A stretch of DNA of 64,000 nt from Chloroflexota bacterium (lineage in GTDB: Bacteria; Chloroflexota; UBA11872; VXNJ01): positions 124,001 through 188,000 of the forward strand of contig VXNJ01000001.1 in assembly GCA_009840625.1 (NCBI GenBank), written 5' to 3'. A program made the translations under genes and the position numbers. The notes under the pieces are model-generated. The model was not told where the DNA came from. It did not search any database and saw only the letters and a program-made list of their open reading frames with translations. Shown here one piece after another: positions 51,727-61,265 of the stretch (the stretch's first letter is position 1; every line of letters starts with the position of its first letter).

Positions 51727-53322
51727 GTGCGTTACACGCACGTAATCGTGGGCGCCGGGGCGGCCGGCTGCGTGGTGGCCAACCGATTGAGCCAGGACCC
51801 GGGCAACAACGTCGCCCTGCTCGAAGCCGGGCCGCCGGATTCGAACCCGCTCATACACATTCCGGCCGGCGTGACCCGATTGGCCGCCCCGGAGTTCGAC
51901 TGGGGATTCAGTAGCGCCCCGCAGCCGCAGCTAAACGACCGCCGGCTCTGGTACCCGCAGGGTCGGACGCTGGGCGGATCAACCTCGGTGAACGCGATGA
52001 TCTACGTTCGCGGACAACCCCGCGACTACGACCTATGGCAATCGCTCGGCAATCCCGGCTGGGGATACGCCGACGTCCTTCCCTGGTTCCGCCGTTCGGA
52101 GCGGCACGCGCGCTTGAGCGACGGGTACCACGGAACCGAGGGCGAGTTGGGCGTGGCCCGGCAGACCACCTACAACCCGCTTACGAGGGCGTTCGTCGAG
52201 GCCGGCCAGGAGCTAGGCCTCGCCCAAAACGAAGACGTGAACGGGTCCGTTCAGGACGGAGTCACGCTCTACGATCAGACGCGCCGGAACGGGCGTCGCG
52301 AAAGCGCCGCCACCGCCTTTCTGCATCCGGTAGACCGGCGCGAAAACCTCACCGTCCACACCCGCGCCCTGGCAACCCGGATCCTGGTCGAGGGCGGTTG
52401 CGCGGTCGGCGTTGAGTACCGTCAACTGGGCCGGCGCAAAACCATAAATGCCGAATGCGAAGTCATCGTCAGCGGCGGAACGATCAATTCGCCGCGGCTC
52501 CTCCTGCTCTCCGGAATCGGACCCGCCGACGAGTTATCAGATCTCGGCATCGAGGTCGTGCACGACCTGCCCGGCGTGGGCAAGAACTTCCAGGACCATA
52601 TGGACGTATTCATCGCCGCCGAGACCCGGCCGGTCTCCTACTCCCGCCGAAACCGGGTCCACAACCGCCTTCGCCACATGCTCCGGTACAAGCTCTTCGG
52701 TACCGGTCCGATGGCCGCGGCGATTGCCGAGGCCGGCGCATTCGTCCGTTCGGACGATTCAGTCGCAGGGCCCGACATCCAGATCCACTGCCTGCCATCG
52801 TTCGTGGTGGTCAAGGACGGCCCGATGCTGCTCGACGGGCACGGGATGAGTCTGTTTATCCTCAACACCCGACCCCGCAGCAGGGGTTCATTGACCCTCA
52901 ATTCGCCCGACCCCGACGATCCCCCGCGGATAGATCCAAACTTCTGTTCGGATCCGCAGGGGCATGACCTGAGGATCGCGGTCGAGGGGATCAAATGGGG
53001 CCGCCGGTTCCTTGCGACCCGCGCGCTGTCGGGTTTAGTCCGCGAGGAACGCGTGCCGGGGGCGGCGGTCGCCGACGACGACCAGATCCGGGAATACATC
53101 CGCGGTTGGGCAAAAACCGGCCATCATCCGGTGGGGTCCTGCGCAATGGGCAACGGCGAGATGGCGGTCGTTGACAACCAGCTGCGGATTCGCGGCCTGG
53201 ACCGCCTGCGGGTGATCGACGCATCGGTGATGCCGCGTCTTGTCAGCGGCAACACGCAGGCACCGACTTACATGATCGGTGAACGCGGCGCCGCAATCAT
53301 CCAGGCCGGCAAGCTGGTTTGA
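51727..53322 (+). CDS. GMC-family FAD oxidoreductase (choline/alcohol dehydrogenase-like)
   Basis: A 531-residue glucose-methanol-choline oxidoreductase. The FAD motif I-V-G-A-G-A-A-G-C-V-V-A is at residue 7, GMC signature 1 is R-T-L-G-G-S-T-S-V-N-A-M-I-Y near 80, signature 2 includes G-T-I-N-S-P-R-L-L-L-L-S-G-I-G, and the active-site His is in T-G-H-H-P-V-G-S-C with the partner Asn in S-G-N-T-Q-A-P. It would oxidise a primary or secondary alcohol. GTG 51727 follows a GGTGAG stretch. It is not in an operon with an aldehyde dehydrogenase, so the pathway is unclear. Confidence 0.93.
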   Translation: MRYTHVIVGAGAAGCVVANRLSQDPGNNVALLEAGPPDSNPLIHIPAGVTRLAAPEFDWGFSSAPQPQLNDRRLWYPQGRTLGGSTSVNAMIYVRGQPRDYDLWQSLGNPGWGYADVLPWFRRSERHARLSDGYHGTEGELGVARQTTYNPLTRAFVEAGQELGLAQNEDVNGSVQDGVTLYDQTRRNGRRESAATAFLHPVDRRENLTVHTRALATRILVEGGCAVGVEYRQLGRRKTINAECEVIVSGGTINSPRLLLLSGIGPADELSDLGIEVVHDLPGVGKNFQDHMDVFIAAETRPVSYSRRNRVHNRLRHMLRYKLFGTGPMAAAIAEAGAFVRSDDSVAGPDIQIHCLPSFVVVKDGPMLLDGHGMSLFILNTRPRSRGSLTLNSPDPDDPPRIDPNFCSDPQGHDLRIAVEGIKWGRRFLATRALSGLVREERVPGAAVADDDQIREYIRGWAKTGHHPVGSCAMGNGEMAVVDNQLRIRGLDRLRVIDASVMPRLVSGNTQAPTYMIGERGAAIIQAGKLV

Positions 53323-53413
53323 CCCGGCCCGGCACCGGCAGGTCCGGAAACGCCGTCCGGGCGTTGTGAAATCATCAACCGGGCATCGGATCTGGTGAGG
53401 CCAGGGATCAGTC

Positions 53414-56400
53414 GTGCGTGAACCGGTCATCGCCCTGCTGGCATTCGCGACCTTGACCCTGGCGCCCGTCGAGGACAACGGTCAGCGCACCGCCGACCCC
53501 GTGGGCGGGCAGCCCGATGCCGAGCGGGCAATTGCATCCGAACCGGCCGAAAGGGCGATCCTGGAGGGCTTTTTCGAGTCGGCCGGCGGTGCCGAATGGG
53601 TCGATTCGTCAGGATGGTTGACCGAATCGCCGCTATCCGAATGGCACGGAGTCACTACCGACGAAGAAGGCAACGTCACGGCGATCGGTCTTGCGGGCAA
53701 CGGGCTCCGCGGCGAGATCGCACCGGAGCTGGGCGAACTCGAGCGCCTTGGGCAGCTGGATCTGTCGGCCAACGCCCTGCGCGGGGCGATACCGGTCCGG
53801 TTCGGCAAGCTGGCACAACTGCGGTCGCTTTCCCTGCGCGGCAACCGGCTCAGCGGATCGATTCCGCGTGCCTTGGGGTCGGCCGCGAGCCTGACCCTGC
53901 TTGACCTTTCCGACAACCGGCTCGTCGGTCGCATTCCCGACGAGATTGCCGAACTCGCGTCCCTGGAAATCATGGACCTATCCGGCAATCGCCTGCTGGA
54001 CCGCATCCCGCCCGGGTTCGGGTCAATCGCCGAATTGCGCCGGATCGACTTGTCCGCAAACATGCTCACCGGCCAGATCCCGCCGGAACTGGGCGATCTG
54101 CAAACGCTGACGAGTCTGCGCCTTTCCGGAAACCAGCTTTCCGGGCCAATCCCGCCCTCAATTACGTCACTCAATTCGCTGGCCGTGCTGGACCTGACGG
54201 ACAACGGTCTGGACGGCACGCTGCCAGGTGACTTGCTCACCTTGCCCGCGCTCGAGCACCTCGATCTTTCCGGGAACAGCTTAGCCGGCCCGATTCCGGA
54301 CCAGGTCCCAGAAGAGAGCCGGCTGCGAGTCCTCCGGCTCGCCCGCAATGAACTCACCGGACCGGTGCCGGCGGCAATCGGCGGATTCGGCCAGCTTCGC
54401 GAGCTGGACTTGTCCGAAAACTCGCTCGACGGGCCGTTTCCAGCCGCGGTGCGCGGCCTTTCCGCGCTGCAGGCGCTGCGGCTGGGTGGCAACCGGTTCC
54501 AGGAGGGGCTGCCGGACTGGATCGGCGAACTCGCCGGATTGGAGCAGCTGCACCTGGAGCGAAATGTATTCATGGGGGCGATCCCGGTCGAATTGCTCAA
54601 TCTAGACCGGCTGCGCGAGCTTGTCCTGGGCGGCAACCACTTCGCCGGTCACATACCGGTCTGGTTGGCGGGCATGGAGCGGCTCGAGTGGATCGACCTG
54701 AGCAACAACTCGCTGTCCGGTCCGATTCCGGCTCAACTGGCCGAGATCGAGGGCCTGCGCCGCCTGGAGCTCGGTGGGAACCGCCTCAACGGGACGATTC
54801 CATACTGGATCGGCGGCATGGATCGCCTCGAATGGCTTTTCCTCAACAACTGCGATCTGACCGGCCCGGTGCCGCCGGCGCTTGCCCGGCTCGCGCGCCT
54901 GCGGCGCCTCGACCTTTCCGACAATCGCCTGAGCGGGCAGATTCCGCCCGAGCTTGGCGAACTCGCCGAATTGCGCTGGTTGCTGCTCTCCGGCAACCTT
55001 CTTACCGGGCAGATCCCGCAGGAGCTAGTCGCCATTGCCGGCCTGGAACGCCTGCACCTGGGCGAAAACCTTTTTGCCGGCCCGGTGCCTGAACTCCTGG
55101 GGGAATTCGGCCGGTTGCGCGAGCTGGAACTACATTCCAACCGTTTCTCCGGCCCGCTGCCGGCGGCTCTGGCCGACTTGCGGCAGCTGCGGATTCTGCG
55201 ACTGGATAGCAACTCGCTGTCCGGCCCAATCCCGAAATGGGCGACCGAACTCACCGAGTTGACCTATCTGAATCTTGCCCGCAACCGGTTCATCGGGGAG
55301 ATTCCCACCGAAATCGGAGGCATCGAGCGCCTGCGGCGCCTGCGGCTTGAGCACAACCTCCTTAACGGCCCGCTTCCGGAAACTTTGGCCGACCTTTCCG
55401 CATTGACCGACCTGCGGGCGAACGGCAACAACCTTTCCGGGCCGCTGCCGCAGGGACTTGATCGGCTGCAGGCCCTGACCCGGCTCCACCTGCAGCACAA
55501 TGCGCTGAGCGGCGAGATTCCGCCGGGAATCGGCGAGCTTGTCCGCATGTACTCGCTGGACCTCTCCCACAACAACTTCACCGGCCCTCTTCCAACCGGA
55601 TTAGGCAATCTCGCCGAACTGTTCGAGCTCTATCTGGCCGGCAACCGGTTCACGGGCTGCGTCCCGACGGAGGCCCTGGCGCTGGAACTCGGGTTTACGG
55701 ATCTGGACCAGTTGAGCCTCCCCGCCTGCGACGTGGCCCTGGCCGAGTTGACTGTCCGGGGCGGCGCGATGACCCCCGGATTCGCGAGCGACCGCTTCGA
55801 ATACCGGTTCGTGACCGATCCGGTCGAGGGACCGCCGGCGCCGCTGACCCTGACCCCGGTCGCCTTCCCGGGCGCCGGGCGACTGGAATTCCTGGACGGG
55901 GACGGCATCCCTCTCGACGACGCCGACCCCGCACTGGACGGATTCCAGGTGGCGCTGCCGGAAGTCGGATCCGGCGGGTACCCGTTCAGTCTGCGGGTCC
56001 GCCTGTCAGCCCCGGAGCGAACGTCCGAATACCGCATCGAAGTTGACCGACCGCGACCTGACGACGCAGGACTTTTCGGGGTGCTGATCGATCAGCGGCC
56101 GATCATCGGCGACCGGGAAATCGCGCACCGGGTTGGCCATGCGACCCGAATGCTGGCGATCCGCCCCCTGCCCGCCAATCCGGACGCATCGGCAAGCATC
56201 ACGGGTGTCCCGTTCGAAATCGACGCGGGCGGCAACGTCCTCCTGCGGCTCGCGGTGGGACTGAACCGGGCGTTGATCCAGACGGTTTCCCCCGACCGAT
56301 CCGCGGTAGCGACGGCCGAAATCAGCATCGAGCGCCTGCCCGACGAGCGCGCCATTCTGGGCGAGCTCTTTCATGCCGTCGGCGGTCCCGGTTGGCGGGC

Positions 56401-57886
56401 AGCCGACGGCTGGTTATCTCCCGTCCCGCTCGCGGACTGGCACGGGGTGGAGACCGACCGGGCCGGCCGGGTGATCGAACTGGACCTGGCCGGCAACGGC
56501 CTCAACGGGGTCCTCCCGCAAAGCATCACCGGCCTGGCGCACATGCGGCGCTTGCTGCTCGCGGACAATTCGCTGAGCGGGCCGATACCCGGGTCATTGG
56601 CCGGGCTGACCGAACTGCTGGAACTCGATCTGGCCGGGAACCGGTTTGCCGGACCGGTACCGGTCGAGCTGGCCCGGTTGCCGCAACTTCGGGTGCTCGG
56701 GCTCGACCGCAACCGCTTCGAAGGCCCCATTCCCGAGGAACTGGCCGAGCTGACCGGACTCGTTGCGCTGGGCCTGTCCGAGAACAGGCTGGTGGGCCAG
56801 ATCCCCGGGCGGCTGCAGCGGCTGGACCGGTTGGAGATCCTGCGCCTTGCCGGCAACCGGCTTACCGGTTGCGTGCCGGCGGGCATGCGCAACAACACCC
56901 TCCGGTTCCACGACTTTGCCGAACTAGGCCTTCCCTACTGCGACATCGGCCTGACGCGGTTGGAAACAGGGCCGGCGGTGCTGGTTCCAACGTTCGACCC
57001 GGAGCGCACCAGGTACCGGCTGAGCATTCAACCGGCAGACCCGCCAATCGACCGCATCACGGTCAACGCCGCCGCCTTTGAACCAGAGTCCCGGGTTCTG
57101 TTCCTGGATGCCGGGTTCGAGCAGCTGGAGGACGCCGACCCGACGCTGTCCGGATTTCAATTCGACGTGGCCGACCTTGCGGCAGATTCCCAGCCAAAAA
57201 TCCTGCGGGTGCGGGTAAGAAGCCGGACGTTCCTGCAGACCTACACGCTCTGGATAGAACGCGCCCGGCCCGGGGATGCCGGGCTGCACTCGGTGGCGTT
57301 CTCCGGGTCGATATCGTCGCTGCCGGCCGACCGCAACGTTCTGCGCCGACAGGTCGCGACCGAGACCGAGTCGATAGAGTTTGCGCCCATCCCCACCGAT
57401 CCGGCCGCAACCCACCAGCTGCTGGCGTTGCTGGGTCCGGACGGGAACCGGCAACCGCTGCCCGACAGCGGAAATATCCCGCTGCGGATCGGCCCCAACA
57501 TCCTGATCGCCCGGATTACCGCTGCCGATGGAACCCGGCACCGAGACTACGTCTTCGTGATCGTGCGCGCTTCGGGACCGCCCGGCGCATCCGCCATCAC
57601 GTCGGCCGCCCGTTCGGCTGATTCGGCGCTGCTGCGTTGGGGTGCTCCGCAAGACCCGGATGGGCCGCCGATTACGGGTTACCACGTCAGGTACATATTC
57701 GCCGGCGCCGCCGGGTTGGCCGATTTCTACTGGACGTTTGCCGGGCGGGCCCGCAACGACCTCGAAACCGTCCAGGTGATATCTGGGCTGGAACCGGGGC
57801 TTGCGTACGCATTCCAGGTCCGGACAGTCAGTGGAAACGAAATCGGCGAATGGTCGGACGCTGCCCTGCTGGGGCCGGTCGATTAG
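53414..57886 (+). CDS. giant secreted leucine-rich-repeat protein with cadherin-like and Fn3 domains
   Basis: A 1490-residue protein. A short signal peptide (V-I-A-L-L-A-F-A-T-L-T-L-A) leads to an N-cap with W-H-G-V (residues 45-87), 28 plant-type LRRs (88-759), a C-cap with L-P-A-C, a cadherin-like beta-sandwich region (about 780-980), then a second set: N-cap with A-I-L-G-E-L-F and W-H-G-V, six LRRs (1020-1163), cap L-P-Y-C, cadherin-like regions (about 1180-1380), and an Fn3 domain to the end. No anchor is visible, so it is secreted or held by other proteins. Such proteins bind surfaces, glycans or partner cells; the target is unknown. GTG 53414 follows AGGGA. Confidence 0.92.
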   Translation: MREPVIALLAFATLTLAPVEDNGQRTADPVGGQPDAERAIASEPAERAILEGFFESAGGAEWVDSSGWLTESPLSEWHGVTTDEEGNVTAIGLAGNGLRGEIAPELGELERLGQLDLSANALRGAIPVRFGKLAQLRSLSLRGNRLSGSIPRALGSAASLTLLDLSDNRLVGRIPDEIAELASLEIMDLSGNRLLDRIPPGFGSIAELRRIDLSANMLTGQIPPELGDLQTLTSLRLSGNQLSGPIPPSITSLNSLAVLDLTDNGLDGTLPGDLLTLPALEHLDLSGNSLAGPIPDQVPEESRLRVLRLARNELTGPVPAAIGGFGQLRELDLSENSLDGPFPAAVRGLSALQALRLGGNRFQEGLPDWIGELAGLEQLHLERNVFMGAIPVELLNLDRLRELVLGGNHFAGHIPVWLAGMERLEWIDLSNNSLSGPIPAQLAEIEGLRRLELGGNRLNGTIPYWIGGMDRLEWLFLNNCDLTGPVPPALARLARLRRLDLSDNRLSGQIPPELGELAELRWLLLSGNLLTGQIPQELVAIAGLERLHLGENLFAGPVPELLGEFGRLRELELHSNRFSGPLPAALADLRQLRILRLDSNSLSGPIPKWATELTELTYLNLARNRFIGEIPTEIGGIERLRRLRLEHNLLNGPLPETLADLSALTDLRANGNNLSGPLPQGLDRLQALTRLHLQHNALSGEIPPGIGELVRMYSLDLSHNNFTGPLPTGLGNLAELFELYLAGNRFTGCVPTEALALELGFTDLDQLSLPACDVALAELTVRGGAMTPGFASDRFEYRFVTDPVEGPPAPLTLTPVAFPGAGRLEFLDGDGIPLDDADPALDGFQVALPEVGSGGYPFSLRVRLSAPERTSEYRIEVDRPRPDDAGLFGVLIDQRPIIGDREIAHRVGHATRMLAIRPLPANPDASASITGVPFEIDAGGNVLLRLAVGLNRALIQTVSPDRSAVATAEISIERLPDERAILGELFHAVGGPGWRAADGWLSPVPLADWHGVETDRAGRVIELDLAGNGLNGVLPQSITGLAHMRRLLLADNSLSGPIPGSLAGLTELLELDLAGNRFAGPVPVELARLPQLRVLGLDRNRFEGPIPEELAELTGLVALGLSENRLVGQIPGRLQRLDRLEILRLAGNRLTGCVPAGMRNNTLRFHDFAELGLPYCDIGLTRLETGPAVLVPTFDPERTRYRLSIQPADPPIDRITVNAAAFEPESRVLFLDAGFEQLEDADPTLSGFQFDVADLAADSQPKILRVRVRSRTFLQTYTLWIERARPGDAGLHSVAFSGSISSLPADRNVLRRQVATETESIEFAPIPTDPAATHQLLALLGPDGNRQPLPDSGNIPLRIGPNILIARITAADGTRHRDYVFVIVRASGPPGASAITSAARSADSALLRWGAPQDPDGPPITGYHVRYIFAGAAGLADFYWTFAGRARNDLETVQVISGLEPGLAYAFQVRTVSGNEIGEWSDAALLGPVD
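53675..55690 (+). repeat. array of 28 leucine-rich repeats, 72 bp each
   Basis: Inside the giant LRR protein, 28 consecutive units of exactly 24 residues share the pattern L-x-x-L-x-L-x-x-N-x-L-x-G-x-I-P. No unit is shortened or lengthened. The DNA copies are diverged, so this is protein-level repetition, old rather than recent. Confidence 0.9.
56471..56902 (+). repeat. second array of six leucine-rich repeats, 72 bp each
   Basis: Six 24-residue LRR units in the second module of the same protein, again without indels, ending in the capping sequence with paired Cys. The module repeats the order N-cap, LRR, C-cap, beta-sandwich seen in the first half, implying an ancient internal duplication. 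Confidence 0.88.
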
Positions 57887-58011
57887 CCCGTTAAGGCTGT
57901 TCGGCGGAGACGTTTTTGAGTGGTCCCGATACTAGAAAACTGCGGCGGAACCGGCTAAAAGCTTGCGCTCCGGTCGGCGCCGTTCCCAACCTAAATCAGC
58001 CGGAGACTGAC

Positions 58012-58830
58012 ATGGATTTTGGACTAACTGGTCGAAATGCCCTGGTGGCCGGCGGCGGGCGCGGCATCGGCAAGGCGATCGCGCGCGCGCTGGCCGGCGA
58101 GGGATGCGACGTGGCGATCGCGGCCCGCACCAGCAGTCAGGTGGAGGACTCGGCGCGCGAGATTTCGGGGCAAACCGGGGCAACGGTGATTCCCATGGTC
58201 ATGGATGCCCTCAGCACCGAGCAGGTGAACCGAACCGTCGACGCGGCCGCCGAGCGCCTGGGCGGACTGCATATCTTGGTAAACAGCGCGTCGCACCCCG
58301 GCGGGGCGGCCGACGCGATCGGTTACATCGAAACCGTGAACGAGGAATCCCTGCTCAGCGACTTCGACGTCAAGTACGTCGGGGCCCTCCGGCTGAGCCG
58401 GGCCGCGATCCCGTATCTGAAAAACGCCGGCTGGGGACGCATCATCAACATCTCCGGAGGGAACGCGCGGAATGCCGGCAATCTCAGCGGAGGGGCGCGC
58501 AATGTCGCTCTCGTTCACCAGACGAAGACCTTGTCAATCGACCTGGGCCCACACGGCATAACCGTCAACTGCATCCATCCCGGCGCAACTCGCACCGAGC
58601 GAACGCCCGGGATGCAGGCCGCCCAGTCCCGCGATCTTGGTATTTCGCCGGAGGAATTGGAACGGCGCCAGTTCGCCCCGGGCGCCGCGTCAGGCAACGC
58701 CGTCGGCCGGATGATCGAAGCCGACGAAGTGGGCTATCTTGCCGCGTTCCTGGCCTCGGACAAGGCCGCGGCGATTACCGGGGAGGTCATTTCGGCCGGC
58801 GGGGGCATCGGGAGCGCGGTCTTCTACTAG
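58012..58830 (+). CDS. SDR-family protein lacking the catalytic tyrosine
   Basis: A 272-residue SDR. The nucleotide loop A-G-G-G-R-G-I-G and the Ser of N-I-S-G-G-N are present, but the segment that should contain Y-x-x-x-K reads G-A-R-N-V-A-L-V-H-Q-T-K-T: the Lys-like position exists while Tyr is absent. The C-terminal I-H-P-G-A-T-R-T-E and S-A-G-G-G-I are typical of the family. It may use another acid or be a binding protein. ATG 58012 has CGGAG six bases upstream; an open frame before it appears non-coding. It stands alone between the LRR protein and the permeases. Confidence 0.9.
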   Translation: MDFGLTGRNALVAGGGRGIGKAIARALAGEGCDVAIAARTSSQVEDSAREISGQTGATVIPMVMDALSTEQVNRTVDAAAERLGGLHILVNSASHPGGAADAIGYIETVNEESLLSDFDVKYVGALRLSRAAIPYLKNAGWGRIINISGGNARNAGNLSGGARNVALVHQTKTLSIDLGPHGITVNCIHPGATRTERTPGMQAAQSRDLGISPEELERRQFAPGAASGNAVGRMIEADEVGYLAAFLASDKAAAITGEVISAGGGIGSAVFY

Positions 58831-58960
58831 CAAAAAAGTGTCGGCGGCCAACTTAGACTGCCATCAACTCGAACGCGTCGCCTTTTGACCGCCATCGTCG
58901 CAGACAGGGCAATTAACCCGCTGCGCTTGACCCCGCTGGCTCCGGCCGGATCGGAAGCTG

Positions 58961-59911
58961 ATGATGCAGACTGCAGATACCTACAAAAGTCCCTGGCTGG
59001 CAGAATTGCGCCGCCGCTTGGGCCTTACCTATCGCGGCGGGGCCACTTCCTACCTATTCGTCCTGCCGTCGATCCTGTTCATCAGCGTGTTCGTCATCGT
59101 TCCGATCATCGGGGCGTTCTACTACTCCTTCAACGACTACGACTTGCTGACCGCGCCCGAATTCGAGGGATTGAAGAACTACCGGCTGCTCGGCAAGGAG
59201 CCGCGCCTGTTTCCCGCGATTCGCAACACCGTCTTCTTCGCCTTCGGGACCGTTCCGGCCGGGGTGATAACGTCGCTGCTTCTGGCGGTGTTGGTCAATC
59301 GCGCCATCCGCGGCATCTACTTCTTCCGGGCCATGTTCTACATGCCGGTGGTCTCGTCATTCGTTTCCGTCTCCCTTATTTGGCTCTGGATGTACGAGCC
59401 CCAGTTCGGGCTGGCCAACGAATTCCTCAAAGCCGTCGACCTGCCGACCTCGAAGTGGCTGCGCGGGCCCGAAACCGCCCTGCTGGCCATCATCATCATG
59501 AGCATCTGGAAGAACATGGGCCTAAACATGGTCATCTACCTGGCGGGCCTGCAGGGCATACCACCGCACCTCTACGAGGCGGCCGAAATCGATGGTGCGG
59601 GAAGGATCTCGAAGCTATTCCGGATCACAATCCCGCTGCTGGCCCCCACAACATATTTCGTGGTCATCGTCTACTTCATCGGGGCCCTGCAGATGTTCGT
59701 GCAGGTGTTCATCATGGCCTGCCAGGACGCCACCGCCGGTTGCGGCGGACCGGTGGATTCGACCGTAACCATCGTGCTGCTCATCTACGAGGAAGCATTC
59801 ACGAACCTGCGCATGGGATTTGCGGCCGCGCTCTCGTTCCTGCTGTTCGTGGTTATCGGGATCATCACCCTGATCAATTCGAAACTGCTCGAGTACGAGA
59901 TTTCCTACTAG
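58961..59911 (+). CDS. CUT1-type sugar ABC transporter permease, copy 1
   Basis: A 316-residue inner-membrane permease of the MalF/UgpA class with six hydrophobic helices. The ATPase-coupling EAA loop is clear: L-Y-E-A-A-E-I-D-G-A-G-R-I-S-K-L-F, then I-T-I-P-L-L. The early Y-S-F-N-D-Y-D and F-E-G-L-K-N-Y motifs are typical of sugar importers. No binding protein, MalG-type permease or ATPase is adjacent; the next gene is a near-identical copy. ATG 58961 has GGAAG upstream. Sugar identity unknown. An inverted repeat spans its stop codon. Confidence 0.92.
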   Translation: MMQTADTYKSPWLAELRRRLGLTYRGGATSYLFVLPSILFISVFVIVPIIGAFYYSFNDYDLLTAPEFEGLKNYRLLGKEPRLFPAIRNTVFFAFGTVPAGVITSLLLAVLVNRAIRGIYFFRAMFYMPVVSSFVSVSLIWLWMYEPQFGLANEFLKAVDLPTSKWLRGPETALLAIIIMSIWKNMGLNMVIYLAGLQGIPPHLYEAAEIDGAGRISKLFRITIPLLAPTTYFVVIVYFIGALQMFVQVFIMACQDATAGCGGPVDSTVTIVLLIYEEAFTNLRMGFAAALSFLLFVVIGIITLINSKLLEYEISY

Positions 59912-59958
59912 GGCGATTGCCCGCCAGCCGGTCGGCTCCGGGATCCGGAAATCTCGTA
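59894..59958. repeat. 12-bp inverted repeat spanning the stop codon of permease copy 1
   Basis: TACGAGATTTCC at 59894-59905 is the exact reverse complement of GGAAATCTCGTA at 59947-59958. The left arm encodes the last residues of the permease. The 41-base loop contains the smaller perfect hairpin GGGC-GATT-GCCC. It may be a terminator or mRNA-stability element between the two permease genes. The downstream copy lacks the right arm. Confidence 0.55.
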
Positions 59959-60147
59959 TACCCCTATGTAACACCCGGAGGGTGAGTGGAGCGGACTGAC
60001 GAGATCGTCGGCGAAGGATCGGGTGCGGCAGAGGATTGGTCTCCGTAAACTGAGACCAACTCGATTTGGACAGCACTTAACCTTTTTGGCCAACGCGGTT
60101 TTCTAGGTCAACCGTCAGTAGTGCAGGCAGGCGGGCGGAGGGCGCAG

Positions 60148-61095
60148 ATGCAAACGGCGGGTACGGTTCAAAGCTCCTGGCAGACGAATCTGCGCCGGAG
60201 GTTGGGATTGACCTACCGTGGCGGGCCCACCTCTTATCTTTTCGTTCTTCCGTCGATCATTTTCATCAGCGTGTTCGTCATCGTTCCGATCGTCGGGGCG
60301 TTCTACTACTCCTTCAACGACTACGACTTGCTGACCGCGCCCGAATTCGAGGGCTTGAAGAACTACCGGTTGCTGGCCAAGGAACCGCGCCTGTTTCCCG
60401 CGATCCGCAACACCGTCTACTTCGCGTTCGGGACCGTACCGGCCGGAGTCATCACGTCGCTGTTATTGGCGGTGCTGGTCAATCGCGCGGTCCGCGGGAT
60501 CTACTTCTTCCGGGCCATGTTCTACATGCCCGTCGTCTCGTCCTTCGTATCTGTCTCGCTGATCTGGCTCTGGATGTATGAACCCCAGTTCGGGCTGGCC
60601 AACGAAGTATTGCGGGCATTCGACCTGCCGACCTCGAAGTGGCTGCGCGGACCAGAGACCGCCATGCTGGCCATCATCATCATGAGCATCTGGAAGAACA
60701 TGGGCCTGAACATGGTCATCTACCTGGCCGGCCTGCAGGGCATCCCTCCCCACCTCTACGAGGCGGCCGAGATCGACGGGGCGGGAAGGATTTCCCAGCT
60801 GTTCCGGATCACGATCCCGCTGCTGGCCCCGACCACCTACTTCGTGGTCATCGTCTACTTCATCGGGGCACTGCAGATGTTCGTGCAGGTGTTCATCATG
60901 GCCTGCCCGAACCCCTCAACCGGCTGTGGCGGGCCGATAGATTCGACCGTAACCATCGTGCTGCTCATATACGAGGAAGCTTTCACCAACCTGCGCATGG
61001 GTTTTGCGGCGGCGTTGTCCTTCCTGCTGTTCTTGGTCATCGGGGTCATCACTCTCATCAATTCGAAACTTCTCGGGTACGAGATTTCTTACTAG
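60148..61095 (+). CDS. CUT1-type sugar ABC transporter permease, copy 2
   Basis: A 315-residue permease differing from copy 1 at scattered positions only, mostly at the N-terminus and in the loop M-A-C-P-N-P-S-T-G-C-G versus M-A-C-Q-D-A-T-A-G-C-G. The EAA loop L-Y-E-A-A-E-I-D-G-A-G-R-I-S-Q-L-F is intact. ATG 60148 has GGAGGG five bases upstream; an earlier GTG frame at 60121 overlaps that site. DNA is also highly similar, and similarity continues roughly 45 bases past the stop, so the duplicated unit included downstream DNA. Whether both copies assemble together is unknown. Confidence 0.92.
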   Translation: MQTAGTVQSSWQTNLRRRLGLTYRGGPTSYLFVLPSIIFISVFVIVPIVGAFYYSFNDYDLLTAPEFEGLKNYRLLAKEPRLFPAIRNTVYFAFGTVPAGVITSLLLAVLVNRAVRGIYFFRAMFYMPVVSSFVSVSLIWLWMYEPQFGLANEVLRAFDLPTSKWLRGPETAMLAIIIMSIWKNMGLNMVIYLAGLQGIPPHLYEAAEIDGAGRISQLFRITIPLLAPTTYFVVIVYFIGALQMFVQVFIMACPNPSTGCGGPIDSTVTIVLLIYEEAFTNLRMGFAAALSFLLFLVIGVITLINSKLLGYEISY

Positions 61096-61265
61096 GGTCC
61101 TGGCCCACCAACCTGCCGGCTGTCCCTGGCAACCGAACGTAGAGGGTTCCCGTATAAAGAACCAGAGGGGCAAGACGGCTAGCGGAGCGAGCGCGCCGGC
61201 CAAACAATACAACCGACGGCCGGTAGGCGCGCCAGCGCTCCAAGGGAGCGGGAAGGCGATCGGCG

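Noticed and set aside
53675-55690. Regular 72-base periodicity considered as a CRISPR-like or satellite repeat
   Set aside because: The units are diverged at DNA level, fully in frame and encode canonical leucine-rich repeats; there is no constant repeat with variable spacers.
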